Assembly: GCF_042654525.1 (NCBI RefSeq)
Contig: NZ_JBHSGP010000004.1
Span: 124,001 to 188,000 of the forward strand
Source: Geojedonia litorea
GTDB lineage: Bacteria > Bacteroidota > Bacteroidia > Flavobacteriales > Flavobacteriaceae
Reading direction: 5' to 3'
DNA length: 64,000 bases
Part shown: piece by piece, positions 1-8,190 of the stretch
How the letters are laid out: every line of letters begins with the position of its first letter
Numbering within the stretch: position 1 is the stretch's first letter
Translations under genes and position numbers: made by a program
The notes under the pieces: generated by a model
The model's input: the letters and a program-made list of their open reading frames with translations, nothing else
What the model was told of the DNA's origin: nothing
Database searches by the model: none

Positions 1-865
1 TTCCGTAGCTGAAATCATGTATACTGGCCGTTTCGTGCTTACCAGTTAAACGTTGGTCATTAAATTCTCCATATACAGCTATGTGTTCTGCAACTACAGG
101 TCTAAAGGCTTCACATATTTTTTCGTAAACTTCTTTAGATCCGGCAGTACGCAAGGTTGTATTAGAGAAGTTAGCATGCATTCCTGATCCATTCCAGTCC
201 ATATCTTTTCCTAATGGTTTTGGGTGATATTCAATATAATAACCATATGATTCTGTAAGTCTATCTAAAAGATATCTTGCTACCCATAATTCATCTCCAG
301 CTAATTTAGCGCCTTTTGCAAATAATTGAAATTCCCATTGACCACAAGCAACTTCTTGGTTTATACCTTCAAAATTAATTCCTGCAGCAATACATAAATC
401 GGCATGTTCTTCAACTAACTCTCTACCATGGGTATTTTTTCCTCCAACAGAGCAGTAGTAAAGCCCTTGAGGTGCTGGATAACCGCCAACAGGGAAACCT
501 AATGGAAGCTGTGTGCGCGTATCCATAATAAAATATTCTTGTTCAAAACCAAACCAGAAATCATTGTCATCATCATCGATTGTTGCTCTACCGTTAGATT
601 CGTGTGGAGTACCATCTGCATTTAAAACTTCGGTCATTACTAACCAACCATTTTGTCTAGCTGGATCTGGAAAAAGAGCTACAGGTTTTAACAAACAGTC
701 TGAAGAACCTCCTTCTGCTTGTCTAGTAGAACTTCCATCGAATGACCACATTGGGCAATCTTCCAATTTACCGCTAAAGTTATTAACGACTTTGGTCTTG
801 CTTCTCATGTTTTGCGTTGGGAAATATCCATCTAACCAGATATACTCTAATTTAATTTTGCTCAT
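1..865 (-). CDS. glnII: Glutamine synthetase, GSII (beta-grasp) type, 3' end cut by window edge
   Basis: ATP-dependent ligation of ammonia to glutamate in the cytoplasm. Reading leftward from the ATG at 863-865, 288 codons are open with no stop before the window edge. The protein starts MSKIKLEYIWLDGYFPTQNM and shows the N-terminal beta-grasp part with WSFDGSSTRQAEGGSSDC, the metal-binding FGFEQEYFI, then GKNTHGRELVEEH, EGINQEVACGQWEFQ and the nucleotide-site region MDWNGSGMHANFS. This order and spacing fit the eukaryote-like GSII type of about 340 residues, so roughly the last 50 residues lie outside the window. It is transcribed divergently from the type III enzyme, sharing a 183-base promoter region. 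The family call is confident; the C-terminus is unseen. Confidence 0.93.
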   Translation of the reverse strand, partial: MSKIKLEYIWLDGYFPTQNMRSKTKVVNNFSGKLEDCPMWSFDGSSTRQAEGGSSDCLLKPVALFPDPARQNGWLVMTEVLNADGTPHESNGRATIDDDDNDFWFGFEQEYFIMDTRTQLPLGFPVGGYPAPQGLYYCSVGGKNTHGRELVEEHADLCIAAGINFEGINQEVACGQWEFQLFAKGAKLAGDELWVARYLLDRLTESYGYYIEYHPKPLGKDMDWNGSGMHANFSNTTLRTAGSKEVYEKICEAFRPVVAEHIAVYGEFNDQRLTGKHETASIHDFSYG

Positions 866-891
866 GATTATTTTATTTAAAATTTAATGTG

Positions 892-922
892 CAAATATTG
901 TCAATTTTATTTATACGTCAAA
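892..922 (-). promoter_or_regulatory. Promoter of the GSII gene
   Basis: On the minus strand TTTG (919-922) is followed after 19 bases by AATATTTG (892-899). This is a one-mismatch match to the Bacteroidota TTTG-N19-TAnnTTTG promoter, and it ends 26 bases before the start codon. Inferred by pattern only. Confidence 0.5.
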
Positions 923-928
923 AAAAAA

Positions 929-990
929 GGGGTATGTAATCGTAAAATATTATTAACAATTATCAATGCCCTAAAAAATGAGGGGTATGT
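929..990 (+). promoter_or_regulatory. Paired GGGGTATGT direct repeats between the two glutamine synthetase genes
   Basis: GGGGTATGT occurs at 929-937 and again at 982-990, 53 bases apart, which is about five helical turns. The first copy lies just upstream of the GSII -33 element and the second falls in the -33 region of the GSIII promoter. They are candidate operators for shared nitrogen control; the cognate regulator is unknown. Confidence 0.4.
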
Positions 991-1012
991 GTCATAGTAA
1001 TTGAATATTTAG

Positions 1013-1020
1013 TATTTTTG
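1013..1020 (+). promoter_or_regulatory. -7 box of the GSIII gene promoter
   Basis: TATTTTTG matches the TAnnTTTG consensus of Bacteroidota and lies 28 bases before the ATG at 1049. No clear -33 TTTG was seen; the GGGGTATGT copy occupies that position instead, which would suit an activated promoter. Confidence 0.5.
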
Positions 1021-1048
1021 ACCGTTCAAAACTATTAAAATAATAATC

Positions 1049-3235
1049 ATGTCTACCCTAAGATTTCATGCTATTAAGGAAACCCTTACAAGAAAACAGG
1101 TCTCAATTACCGAAAATGTGCGTCGTTCGTCAATTTTTGGGTTAAATGTGTTCAATGAAACTGCCATGCGGCAGTATTTAACCAAGGAGGCATTAGAAAG
1201 TATTAATGATGCTATTTTTAAAGGAGATAAAATAAATAGAATAATCGCCGACCACATTTCTACGGGTATGAAAGAATGGGCCATTTCTAAAGGTGCGACA
1301 CATTATACCCATTGGTTTCAGCCTTTAACAGGAGCTACAGCCGAAAAACATGATGCTTTTTTTGAACCTGTAGGTGATGGTCAAGCCATTGAGAAATTTG
1401 GAGGCGGTCAATTAGTGCAACAAGAACCCGATGCCTCAAGTTTTCCGAGTGGTGGAATTAGAAATACCTTTGAGGCGCGTGGTTATACCGCTTGGGATCC
1501 AACGTCTCCAGCATTCGTTTTTGGTACAACTCTTTGTATTCCAACGGTGTTTGTGTCTTATACTGGTGAAGCTTTAGATTATAAAACACCATTATTAAGA
1601 GCGTTACAGGCAGTAGATAGCGCCGCTGTTGCTGTTTGTAAATATTTTGATAAGAACGTTAAAAAGGTAAATGCATCATTAGGTTGGGAGCAAGAGTATT
1701 TTTTAATTGATAGTGCTTTGGCATTATCGAGACCAGATATTGTATTAACTGGAAGAACATTATTAGGTCATTCACCAGCTAAAGGGCAGCAGTTAGACGA
1801 CCATTACTTTGGCACAATTCCTAATAGGGCAATGCAATACATGCGAGATTTAGAAAATGAATGTATGCTGCTCGGAATCCCTGTAAAAACAAGGCATAAT
1901 GAGGTAGCGCCCAATCAATTTGAACTAGCTCCTATTTATGAAGAAGCTAATTTGGCGGTTGATCATAATTCATTGTTGATGGATGTTATGAGCAAAATTG
2001 CTGAACGTCATAATTTTAAAGTATTGTTTCATGAAAAACCCTTTCTAGGTGTAAATGGTTCAGGAAAACATAACAATTGGAGTTTAAGTACAGATACTGG
2101 TGTGAATCTTCTTAGTCCTGGTAAAACACCAATGAGCAATCTTCAGTTTTTGACATTTTTCATCAATACCATTAAGGCGGTACATGAGAATGAAGAGTTA
2201 TTAAGAGCGGCGATTGCATCTGCGAGTAATGACCACCGTTTAGGTGCCAATGAGGCGCCTCCAGCTATTATTTCGGTGTTTATAGGAGAACAACTAACTA
2301 ATGTGTTAAATGAGCTTGAAAATGTAACTACTGGTAAATTATCACCTGAAGAAAAAACAGATTTGAAGCTTAATGTTGTAGGTAAAATTCCAGAGATTCT
2401 TTTAGATAATACCGATAGAAATAGAACTTCACCTTTTGCTTTTACTGGAAATAAATTTGAATTTAGAGCCGTTGGTTCTAAAGCAAATTGTGCTAACCCT
2501 ATGACAGTATTAAATACTATCGTTGCAAAGCAATTAATTGACTTTAAAGACGAGGTTGATGTATTGATCGATAAGAAAGGAATGAAAAAAGACGATGCAG
2601 TCTTTAATGTGTTGAGAGAGTATATTAAAAAATCTAAAAATATCTTGTTTGAAGGAAATGGGTATAGCGAAGCTTGGGAAAAGGAGGCTAAAAAGAGAGG
2701 CTTGAGTAATAACAAAACAACGCCTGAAGCTTTAAAAGCTAAAATTTCCACAAAAGCATTAGATCTTTTTGAAGCTTTAGGAGTTATGAATAAAGTAGAG
2801 TCTAAAGCTCGTTACGAAATAGAAATGGAAGAGTATGTACTGCGAATCCAAATTGAAGGTCGTGTATTAGGCGATATTGCGCGTAATCACGTGGTACCGA
2901 CTGCTGTTCGCTACCAAAATATGTTAATTGAAAATGTTAAAGGACTAAAGGAAATTTATGGTGAAAGTTTTAAAACTTTAGCCAAGGAACAAATGAATCT
3001 TATTGCTGATATATCAAAACATATGGAATCCATTAATTCAACAGTTACTAAAATGACTAATGAGCGTAAAAAGGCAAATGCACTTGAAGATATTGAGAAA
3101 AAAGCACACTCCTATTGTCATAAAGTAAAACCACTGTTTGATGAAATTCGGTATCATAGTGACAAACTGGAGCTACTCATTGATGACGAATTATGGCCTT
3201 TAACTAAATATCGAGAACTACTCTTTACAAAGTAA
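1049..3235 (+). CDS. glnN: Glutamine synthetase type III
   Basis: Large (728-residue) glutamine synthetase of the GSIII class, typical of Bacteroidota and cyanobacteria, forming glutamine from glutamate, ammonia and ATP. The length fits the family (about 700-730). Visible motifs are LGWEQEYFLID with the metal-binding glutamates, GxGKHNNWS (about residues 338-346, GSGKHNNWS), and NRTSPFAFTGNKFEFR (458-473), which carries substrate and nucleotide contacts. The C-terminal part from about 600 is helical and charged, as usual for GSIII. The ATG at 1049 follows a TAnnTTTG promoter. It is divergent from the GSII gene, so this strain has two unrelated glutamine synthetase types side by side, probably under common nitrogen control. 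Confidence 0.97.
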   Translation: MSTLRFHAIKETLTRKQVSITENVRRSSIFGLNVFNETAMRQYLTKEALESINDAIFKGDKINRIIADHISTGMKEWAISKGATHYTHWFQPLTGATAEKHDAFFEPVGDGQAIEKFGGGQLVQQEPDASSFPSGGIRNTFEARGYTAWDPTSPAFVFGTTLCIPTVFVSYTGEALDYKTPLLRALQAVDSAAVAVCKYFDKNVKKVNASLGWEQEYFLIDSALALSRPDIVLTGRTLLGHSPAKGQQLDDHYFGTIPNRAMQYMRDLENECMLLGIPVKTRHNEVAPNQFELAPIYEEANLAVDHNSLLMDVMSKIAERHNFKVLFHEKPFLGVNGSGKHNNWSLSTDTGVNLLSPGKTPMSNLQFLTFFINTIKAVHENEELLRAAIASASNDHRLGANEAPPAIISVFIGEQLTNVLNELENVTTGKLSPEEKTDLKLNVVGKIPEILLDNTDRNRTSPFAFTGNKFEFRAVGSKANCANPMTVLNTIVAKQLIDFKDEVDVLIDKKGMKKDDAVFNVLREYIKKSKNILFEGNGYSEAWEKEAKKRGLSNNKTTPEALKAKISTKALDLFEALGVMNKVESKARYEIEMEEYVLRIQIEGRVLGDIARNHVVPTAVRYQNMLIENVKGLKEIYGESFKTLAKEQMNLIADISKHMESINSTVTKMTNERKKANALEDIEKKAHSYCHKVKPLFDEIRYHSDKLELLIDDELWPLTKYRELLFTK

Positions 3236-3246
3236 AGAACAATCCT

Positions 3247-3254
3247 TATTTTTG
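3247..3254 (+). promoter_or_regulatory. -7 box upstream of purM
   Basis: TATTTTTG in the 35-base gap between the GSIII gene and purM, 16 bases before the purM ATG. It indicates that purM can be transcribed independently with a very short leader. Pattern match only. Confidence 0.45.
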
Positions 3255-3270
3255 CAGCTCAAAGCTAGTT

Positions 3271-4449
3271 ATGAGTCAAGATATAAGTAAACGGTATGCA
3301 CAGCGAGGGGTTTCAGCCTCAAAGGAAGATGTTCATAATGCCATAAAGCATATTGATAAAGGATTATTTCCTAAAGCTTTTTGTAAAATCGTTCCAGATT
3401 ACCTAACCAATGATGAGGCCTATTGCCTTATCATGCACGCCGATGGCGCAGGAACAAAGTCATCACTTGCTTATATGTATTGGAAAGAAACCGGAGATGT
3501 TTCAGTTTGGAAAGGTATCGCACAAGATGCGCTTATCATGAATATTGACGATTTACTGTGTGTTGGTGCGACTGATCATATTATGTTATCTTCAACCATT
3601 GGAAGAAATAAAAACCTAATTCCTGGCGAAGTCATTTCAGCAATCATTAATGGGACAGAAGAATTGATTACGGAGCTGAAAAAATTTGGTGTAACCATAC
3701 ATTCTACTGGAGGAGAAACTGCCGATGTAGGTGATTTAGTTCGCACTATAATTGTAGATTCTACAGTTACTGCCCGTATGGAACGCAATAATGTGATAGA
3801 CAATGCAAATATCAAGCATGGTGATGTGATTGTAGGTTTGGCTTCATATGGTCAAGCAACTTATGAAAAAGAATACAATGGTGGTATGGGCAGCAATGGA
3901 TTGACTTCAGCCCGACACGATGTGTTTCATAAGTATTTAGCTGAAAAATTTCCAGAGAGTTACGATGCTGCGGTTCCAAATGATTTGGTGTATTCTGGTC
4001 AAATAAGATTAACCGATAAAGTAGAAAATTCACCTATTGATGCAGGTAAATTGGTCTTATCTCCAACAAGAACTTATGCGCCAATTATAAAAAAAATACT
4101 ATCCAAATACAATTCAAAAGATATTCACGGAATGGTGCATTGTAGTGGAGGTGCACAAACCAAGATTCTCCATTTTATAGAGGATTTACATATCATAAAA
4201 GATAATTTATTTTCTATTCCGCCTTTGTTTAAGCTAATTCAAGAGCAGTCTAAAACCGATTGGAAAGAAATGTACCAAGTGTTCAATTGTGGACATCGCA
4301 TGGAGCTTTATGTTTCACCCGATATAGCTGAAGACATTATAAACATTTCCAAATCTTTTAATGTCGATGCTCAAATTGTTGGTAGAGTAGAGGCGTCTAC
4401 TGAAAAGAAATTGACCATAAAAAGCGAGTATGGTACATTTATATATTAG
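3271..4449 (+). CDS. purM: Phosphoribosylformylglycinamidine cyclo-ligase (AIR synthase)
   Basis: Catalyses ATP-dependent closure of FGAM to aminoimidazole ribotide in de novo purine synthesis. Motifs seen include ISKRYAQRGVSASKEDVHNA, MHADGAGTKSSLAYMYW (the conserved DGxGTK segment), NIDDLLCVGA and HSTGGETADVGDLVRT. A late GRV segment lies near the C-terminus. At 392 residues it is longer than the enterobacterial enzyme (about 345), as I expect for the Bacteroidota form. It follows the GSIII gene by 35 bases with its own -7 box. Its stop overlaps the stop of the convergent small gene by four bases (TTAG). Glutamine from the neighbouring enzymes feeds the same pathway, but co-regulation is not shown. 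Confidence 0.93.
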   Translation: MSQDISKRYAQRGVSASKEDVHNAIKHIDKGLFPKAFCKIVPDYLTNDEAYCLIMHADGAGTKSSLAYMYWKETGDVSVWKGIAQDALIMNIDDLLCVGATDHIMLSSTIGRNKNLIPGEVISAIINGTEELITELKKFGVTIHSTGGETADVGDLVRTIIVDSTVTARMERNNVIDNANIKHGDVIVGLASYGQATYEKEYNGGMGSNGLTSARHDVFHKYLAEKFPESYDAAVPNDLVYSGQIRLTDKVENSPIDAGKLVLSPTRTYAPIIKKILSKYNSKDIHGMVHCSGGAQTKILHFIEDLHIIKDNLFSIPPLFKLIQEQSKTDWKEMYQVFNCGHRMELYVSPDIAEDIINISKSFNVDAQIVGRVEASTEKKLTIKSEYGTFIY

Positions 4450-4733
4450 ATAAACTCTTTAATGAGTACCAAGTAAATGCTCATAATACAAACATCTATA
4501 ATATAAAGGAAGCTAAATAATTTAAATTCTGAAATTCCCAGCGATTTAAACGTGGTTAGTTTTTGCTTGGTGTCACTTTGAATGACGTAATATCTAGCAA
4601 AAATGGTAAGAAATAGCTTTGCAATAAACGCCTGAAATAGTAAAGGATTAAACAACGTAATGGCAATATTGGCCGCAAAGGACCAAAGGAAAAGCGGTTT
4701 GTAAAATAAAATTATAGCCTCAAAGCGTTGCAT
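4446..4733 (-). CDS. Small integral membrane protein, unknown function
   Basis: A 95-residue hydrophobic protein with about two to three membrane segments: around residues 14-45 (FLWSFAANIAITLFNPLLF and the following LFLTIFARYYV) and about 71-90 (LFSFLYIIDVCIMSIYLVLI). It has a charged loop TKQKLTTFKSLG between them. I do not recognise a family. It sits tail to tail with purM, sharing TTAG, and divergently from prfA. The frame fills the gap exactly and starts at an ATG, which supports a real gene. A role in the envelope is only an inference from the hydrophobicity. Confidence 0.65.
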   Translation of the reverse strand: MQRFEAIILFYKPLFLWSFAANIAITLFNPLLFQAFIAKLFLTIFARYYVIQSDTKQKLTTFKSLGISEFKLFSFLYIIDVCIMSIYLVLIKEFI

Positions 4734-4818
4734 AATAGTATTAAACGACTTTTTGTTCGAATTATTTTTAGATTCTAATTGTATTCGCTGGTCCGCACTA
4801 AAAATTCATAAAATATTG

Positions 4819-4826
4819 TATTTTTG
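4819..4826 (+). promoter_or_regulatory. -7 box upstream of prfA
   Basis: TATTTTTG, a full TAnnTTTG match, lies 21 bases before the prfA ATG at 4848. It is the only such box in the intergenic region facing prfA. Confidence 0.5.
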
Positions 4827-4847
4827 CCACACAATTTAAACAGCTAA

Positions 4848-5924
4848 ATGTTAGAGAAATTACAAATAATTAAGCAGCGATTTGATGAGGTTAGTGATTT
4901 AATCATTCAGCCAGATATCATCACCGATCAAAAGCGCTATGTTTCCTTAAATAAAGAGTACAAGGACCTGAAAATTTTGGTAGATAAGCGTGACGAATAT
5001 AAAGAGTTGTTGGATAATATTTCTGAAGCAGAAGCTATTATGGCTGAAGGTGGAGATCCAGAAATGGTAGAAATGGCCAAAATGCAATATGAAGAAGCTA
5101 AAGCTCAAATTCCTAAATTAGAGGATGAGATTAAATTTTTATTGATTCCTCGAGATCCTGAAGATTCTAAAAATGCTGTTGTTGAATTACGTGCAGGGAC
5201 TGGTGGTGATGAAGCCAGTATTTTTGCTGGCGATTTGTTCAGAATGTATTCAAAATATTGTGAGAGCAAAGGCTGGAAAGTAGATGTAATTGATTATAGC
5301 GAAGGCACTAATGGCGGATTTAAAGAAATACAATTTGAAGTTAACGGAGAAGATGTTTACGGTACTTTAAAGTTTGAAGCAGGTGTACATCGTGTACAAC
5401 GTGTACCTCAAACTGAAACCCAAGGTCGGGTTCATACCAGTGCTGCAACATGCATGGTTTTTCCTGAAGCTGAAGAATTTGATGTCGAAATCAACCCAAA
5501 GGATGTTCGTATCGATTTTTTCTGTTCATCGGGTCCAGGTGGTCAATCTGTGAACACTACATATTCAGCGGTGCGTTTGACGCATATTCCAACCGGATTG
5601 GTTGCACAATGTCAAGATCAAAAATCACAGCATAAAAACAAAGAGAAAGCCTTTAGAGTATTACGTTCGCGATTATATGATATGGAATTGGAAAAGAAAA
5701 ACGCCGAGGATGCTGCTAAACGTGGCACCATGGTAACTTCTGGTGATCGTAGTGCGAAAATTAGAACCTATAATTATCCACAAGGTCGTGTTACAGATCA
5801 TAGAATTGGGTTAACGCTGTATGATTTATCCAATATTGTAAATGGCGACATTCAAAAAATAATAGATGAATTAATGTTGGCCGAAAACACCCAAAAGTTA
5901 AAAGCCAGTGACGATGTAATTTAA
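4848..5924 (+). CDS. prfA: Peptide chain release factor 1
   Basis: Recognises UAA and UAG in the ribosomal A site and triggers peptidyl-tRNA hydrolysis. The 358-residue length is normal for RF1. The codon-recognition tripeptide is PQT (187-189), matching the PxT pattern of RF1 rather than the SPF of RF2. The catalytic GGQ is at 231-233 inside [20 protein letters not shown]. The acidic N-terminal domain (1-110) includes [19 protein letters not shown], and the upstream core has [20 protein letters not shown]. It is followed by a terminator-like hairpin and then pyrF. Confidence 0.97.
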   Translation: MLEKLQIIKQRFDEVSDLIIQPDIITDQKRYVSLNKEYKDLKILVDKRDEYKELLDNISEAEAIMAEGGDPEMVEMAKMQYEEAKAQIPKLEDEIKFLLIPRDPEDSKNAVVELRAGTGGDEASIFAGDLFRMYSKYCESKGWKVDVIDYSEGTNGGFKEIQFEVNGEDVYGTLKFEAGVHRVQRVPQTETQGRVHTSAATCMVFPEAEEFDVEINPKDVRIDFFCSSGPGGQSVNTTYSAVRLTHIPTGLVAQCQDQKSQHKNKEKAFRVLRSRLYDMELEKKNAEDAAKRGTMVTSGDRSAKIRTYNYPQGRVTDHRIGLTLYDLSNIVNGDIQKIIDELMLAENTQKLKASDDVI

Positions 5925-5929
5925 AACCA

Positions 5930-5950
5930 AGCCTCTTGTGAGGCTTTTTT
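5930..5950 (+). terminator. Intrinsic terminator between prfA and pyrF
   Basis: Perfect 6-bp stem AGCCTC/GAGGCT with loop TTGT followed by a run of T. It fills almost all of the 32-base gap and ends only six bases before the pyrF ATG. pyrF therefore depends on read-through, or on a promoter inside prfA. Confidence 0.8.
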
Positions 5951-5956
5951 CATAAT

Positions 5957-6778
5957 ATGACCACACAGCAACTCATAAATCAAATTCAAAAAAAGAAATC
6001 CTTTCTATGTATTGGGTTGGATGTCGATTTAAACAAAATTCCGCAGCATCTATTAACTGAAGAAGATCCTATTTTTTCTTTTAATAAAGCCATTATTGAT
6101 GCTACACACCACTTATGTGTTGCATACAAACCTAATACGGCGTTTTATGAAGCATATGGTTTAAAGGGATGGAAAGCACTAGAAAAAACAATTAATTATC
6201 TCAACCAAAACCATCCTGAAATTTTTACAATCGCTGACGCCAAACGTGGTGATATAGGGAATACAAGTAGTATGTATGCCAAGGCATTTTTTGAAGATTT
6301 GGCATTCGATAGTATTACAGTTGCGCCTTATATGGGAAAAGATTCTGTTGAACCATTTCTCGCGTTTAAAAATAAACATACCATACTATTGGCTTTAACA
6401 TCTAATGCAGGTGCTTTTGATTTTCAAACCAAGACTTTGGGAAGTCAAGAGCTTTATAAAGAAGTGATTAAGGTGTCAAAAACGTATAAAAATAGTGAAA
6501 ACCTGATGTATGTAGTGGGCGCTACCAAAGCCGAATATCTTGCCGATATTAGACAACTCATTCCAAATCAGTTTTTATTGGTGCCTGGTGTTGGAGCACA
6601 AGGCGGAAGTCTTCAAGAGGTGTGTAAATATGGTATGAATTCAAATGTTGGCCTGCTTATCAATTCATCTCGAGGGGTTATTTACGCTTCAGATAAAAAG
6701 GATTTTGCAATTGCAGCTGCTGCTAAAGCCAGAGAACTTCAGCAGGAAATGGAGATTCAATTAAAACTAATAGTTTAA
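5957..6778 (+). CDS. pyrF: Orotidine 5'-phosphate decarboxylase
   Basis: Final step of UMP synthesis, OMP to UMP plus carbon dioxide. The 273-residue length and the motif [10 protein letters not shown] (D94, K96, D99) mark the longer type 2 family found in Bacteroidota and mycobacteria. K96 is the expected catalytic lysine. Other conserved parts are [14 protein letters not shown] near the N-terminus, [24 protein letters not shown] and NSSRGVIYA at the phosphate-binding end. It lies just downstream of a terminator after prfA. Two small hairpins follow the stop. Confidence 0.95.
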   Translation: MTTQQLINQIQKKKSFLCIGLDVDLNKIPQHLLTEEDPIFSFNKAIIDATHHLCVAYKPNTAFYEAYGLKGWKALEKTINYLNQNHPEIFTIADAKRGDIGNTSSMYAKAFFEDLAFDSITVAPYMGKDSVEPFLAFKNKHTILLALTSNAGAFDFQTKTLGSQELYKEVIKVSKTYKNSENLMYVVGATKAEYLADIRQLIPNQFLLVPGVGAQGGSLQEVCKYGMNSNVGLLINSSRGVIYASDKKDFAIAAAAKARELQQEMEIQLKLIV

Positions 6779-6804
6779 GGCCTCTATTAAGTTAAGGTCA
6801 TTGT

Positions 6805-6849
6805 GAGTCTGTTGTAGACTCTTATATAGAAATACAGGTGTGCTCCTGT
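6805..6849 (+). terminator. Two tandem weak hairpins downstream of pyrF
   Basis: GAGTCT/AGACTC (6805-6810 and 6816-6821) and ACAGG/CCTGT (6834-6838 and 6845-6849). The first is followed by TTATATA, not a clean T run, so termination here is uncertain. Confidence 0.35.
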
Positions 6850-6904
6850 TAAAAGGAAAATAAGGCACTAACTTTATGCAAATTTGCTGAAGCGTTCAAT
6901 CAAG

Positions 6905-7132
6905 TTAAGACGCCATATCCAAAGAGTCTGGATAGGACTTCTTTAAGTTTAAAATTCTCTTTTTAAGCTTTTCAGCCTCAAAATAGAGAATATCACTTAA
7001 ACTTGAATCTGTTTGTAAGAGATTATAAGCTTCTTCAATAAAGCTTAAATACATTTTCTCCAATTCACTTATGTTTAAAACATCGACTTGGTTTGCATTT
7101 ATTCTTCCGACTTTACAAAAATGTGTGCTCAT
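6905..7132 (-). CDS. Small alpha-helical protein, Lacal_2735/DUF6435-like, paralogue A
   Basis: A 75-residue protein with no signal or membrane segment. Its core LSFIEEAYNLLQTDSSLSDI, followed by charged helix EAEKLKKRILNLK, aligns with the next gene upstream (LIEQAYNMRQTDSALSDIWE). It resembles the small Lacal_2735 family of flavobacteria, which has the pattern YKxLxEEAHxLxxxDRxxSDxKxxEAExxLKxI. The function of that family is not known to me. The extra N-terminal residues (MSTHFCKVGRINANQ) are not shared with the paralogue. Co-oriented with paralogue B, 91 bases apart, so the pair likely arose by tandem duplication. Confidence 0.65.
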   Translation of the reverse strand: MSTHFCKVGRINANQVDVLNISELEKMYLSFIEEAYNLLQTDSSLSDILYFEAEKLKKRILNLKKSYPDSLDMAS

Positions 7133-7223
7133 ATGGATTATTTTAGATCGTACTAATTATATACGAGCATAGAGGAAGTGTAGGACGTAAGAATTGCGTT
7201 AAATAATTGTGAAAAAATTAATT

Positions 7224-7427
7224 TTAGAAAGAAGGTTTTGCAATATCACGATTTAAATAGCGCAATCTGTTAAGTTTATTCAATAGTTTAATTGCTTTGT
7301 ATTCCCAAATATCGCTTAATGCAGAATCTGTTTGACGCATGTTATAAGCTTGTTCAATCAGTTGTTTGTATTTAGACTGCAACTTGAGTTGATGTTGCTT
7401 GATGTCAGCTTGATTTTCCATGGCCAC
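7224..7427 (-). CDS. Small alpha-helical protein, Lacal_2735/DUF6435-like, paralogue B
   Basis: A 67-residue protein whose middle (LIEQAYNMRQTDSALSDIWE, then KAIKLLNKLNRL) matches paralogue A downstream. The residue pattern suggests two amphipathic helices, perhaps dimerising, and no membrane segment. The start at 7427 gives MAMENQADIKQHQLKLQSKY; the second ATG two codons later is an equally plausible start. Function unknown. Confidence 0.65.
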   Translation of the reverse strand: MAMENQADIKQHQLKLQSKYKQLIEQAYNMRQTDSALSDIWEYKAIKLLNKLNRLRYLNRDIAKPSF

Positions 7428-7495
7428 AACGATTAGTAACTTCTAATATATTTAAAATATTCGTATTCAGCAACTTAATATTCAATTATGTTAAT

Positions 7496-7529
7496 AAAAA
7501 AAATCGACCTGTAGCTGGATCGATTTTTT
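7496..7529. terminator. Bidirectional hairpin terminator in the 7428-7686 gap
   Basis: A-rich arm AAAAATCGACC pairs with GGATCGATTTTT around loop TGTAGCT, with one bulge. It lies between two divergently transcribed genes, where neither needs a terminator. It could end pyrF read-through or an unannotated small RNA. I see nothing else in this gap. Confidence 0.6.
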
Positions 7530-7686
7530 AAACTAACTAACTGGGACATTTCAAATTAAAAAAGTGTCACATATTTAAACTAACACTACAAAGATGGGTT
7601 ATAATTTATTATCTAATGTTATGTTAATATTAGCATTGAGTTATCTATGATTTGTTAAATTGAGAAATGATCAAAAATTCTAAATA

Positions 7687-8190
7687 ATGAAAACAACACT
7701 ATTTTTTATTATCATTTTGACTTCGGTTTCTATAAACGCACAAACTTCCAATTGTAATTGTTGCTCTGAAAAATATGCTGAATTTGATTTTTGGTTAGGG
7801 TCTTGGACAGTTACTACCCCTGATGGATCTCCCGCAGGAACAAATGAAATAGACAAGATTCAAAATAATTGCATTTTAAGAGAGAACTGGTCCAGTGCTG
7901 CTGGGAATTTCACTGGTACTAGCAATAATTTTTATAATACTTCCACAAAACAATGGGAACAACTGTGGATAGATAACCAAGGTGGGAGTTTGCATCTAAA
8001 AGGAAATAGAAAAGGAAATCAGATGATTTTAAGTTCTGATGAACTAAAAAATGCCAAAGGGGATACCTACTTTCATCGTGTAACTTGGACTTTAAATGAA
8101 GATGGAAGTGTTCGCCAATATTGGGAAACCATTACCAATGGTAAAGACATTACCGTAGCTTTTGACGGATTATATAAAAAAACTCAATAG
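7687..8190 (+). CDS. Secreted lipocalin-like/DUF1579-like protein
   Basis: A 167-residue protein with a clear signal peptide (MKTTLFFIIILTSVSINAQ, cleavage after NAQ). The mature part starts with the cysteine-rich TSNCNCCSEKYAEFDFWLGSW. The FDFWLGSWTV motif, and the alternation of short strands rich in W and G (NFYNTSTKQWEQLWIDNQGG, KGNRKGNQMILSS, YWETITNGKDITVAFDGLY), are typical of small beta-barrel proteins of the DUF1579 type. Their ligands are unknown to me. The stop overlaps the convergent PfkB gene by seven bases. Confidence 0.72.
   Translation: MKTTLFFIIILTSVSINAQTSNCNCCSEKYAEFDFWLGSWTVTTPDGSPAGTNEIDKIQNNCILRENWSSAAGNFTGTSNNFYNTSTKQWEQLWIDNQGGSLHLKGNRKGNQMILSSDELKNAKGDTYFHRVTWTLNEDGSVRQYWETITNGKDITVAFDGLYKKTQ

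Noticed and set aside
513..887. Plus-strand frame of 124 codons
   Set aside because: Antisense to the GSII gene, whose motifs are intact over the same stretch.
2143..2751. Minus-strand frame of 202 codons
   Set aside because: Antisense to the GSIII gene; composition is that of a reverse-strand shadow and has no family motif.
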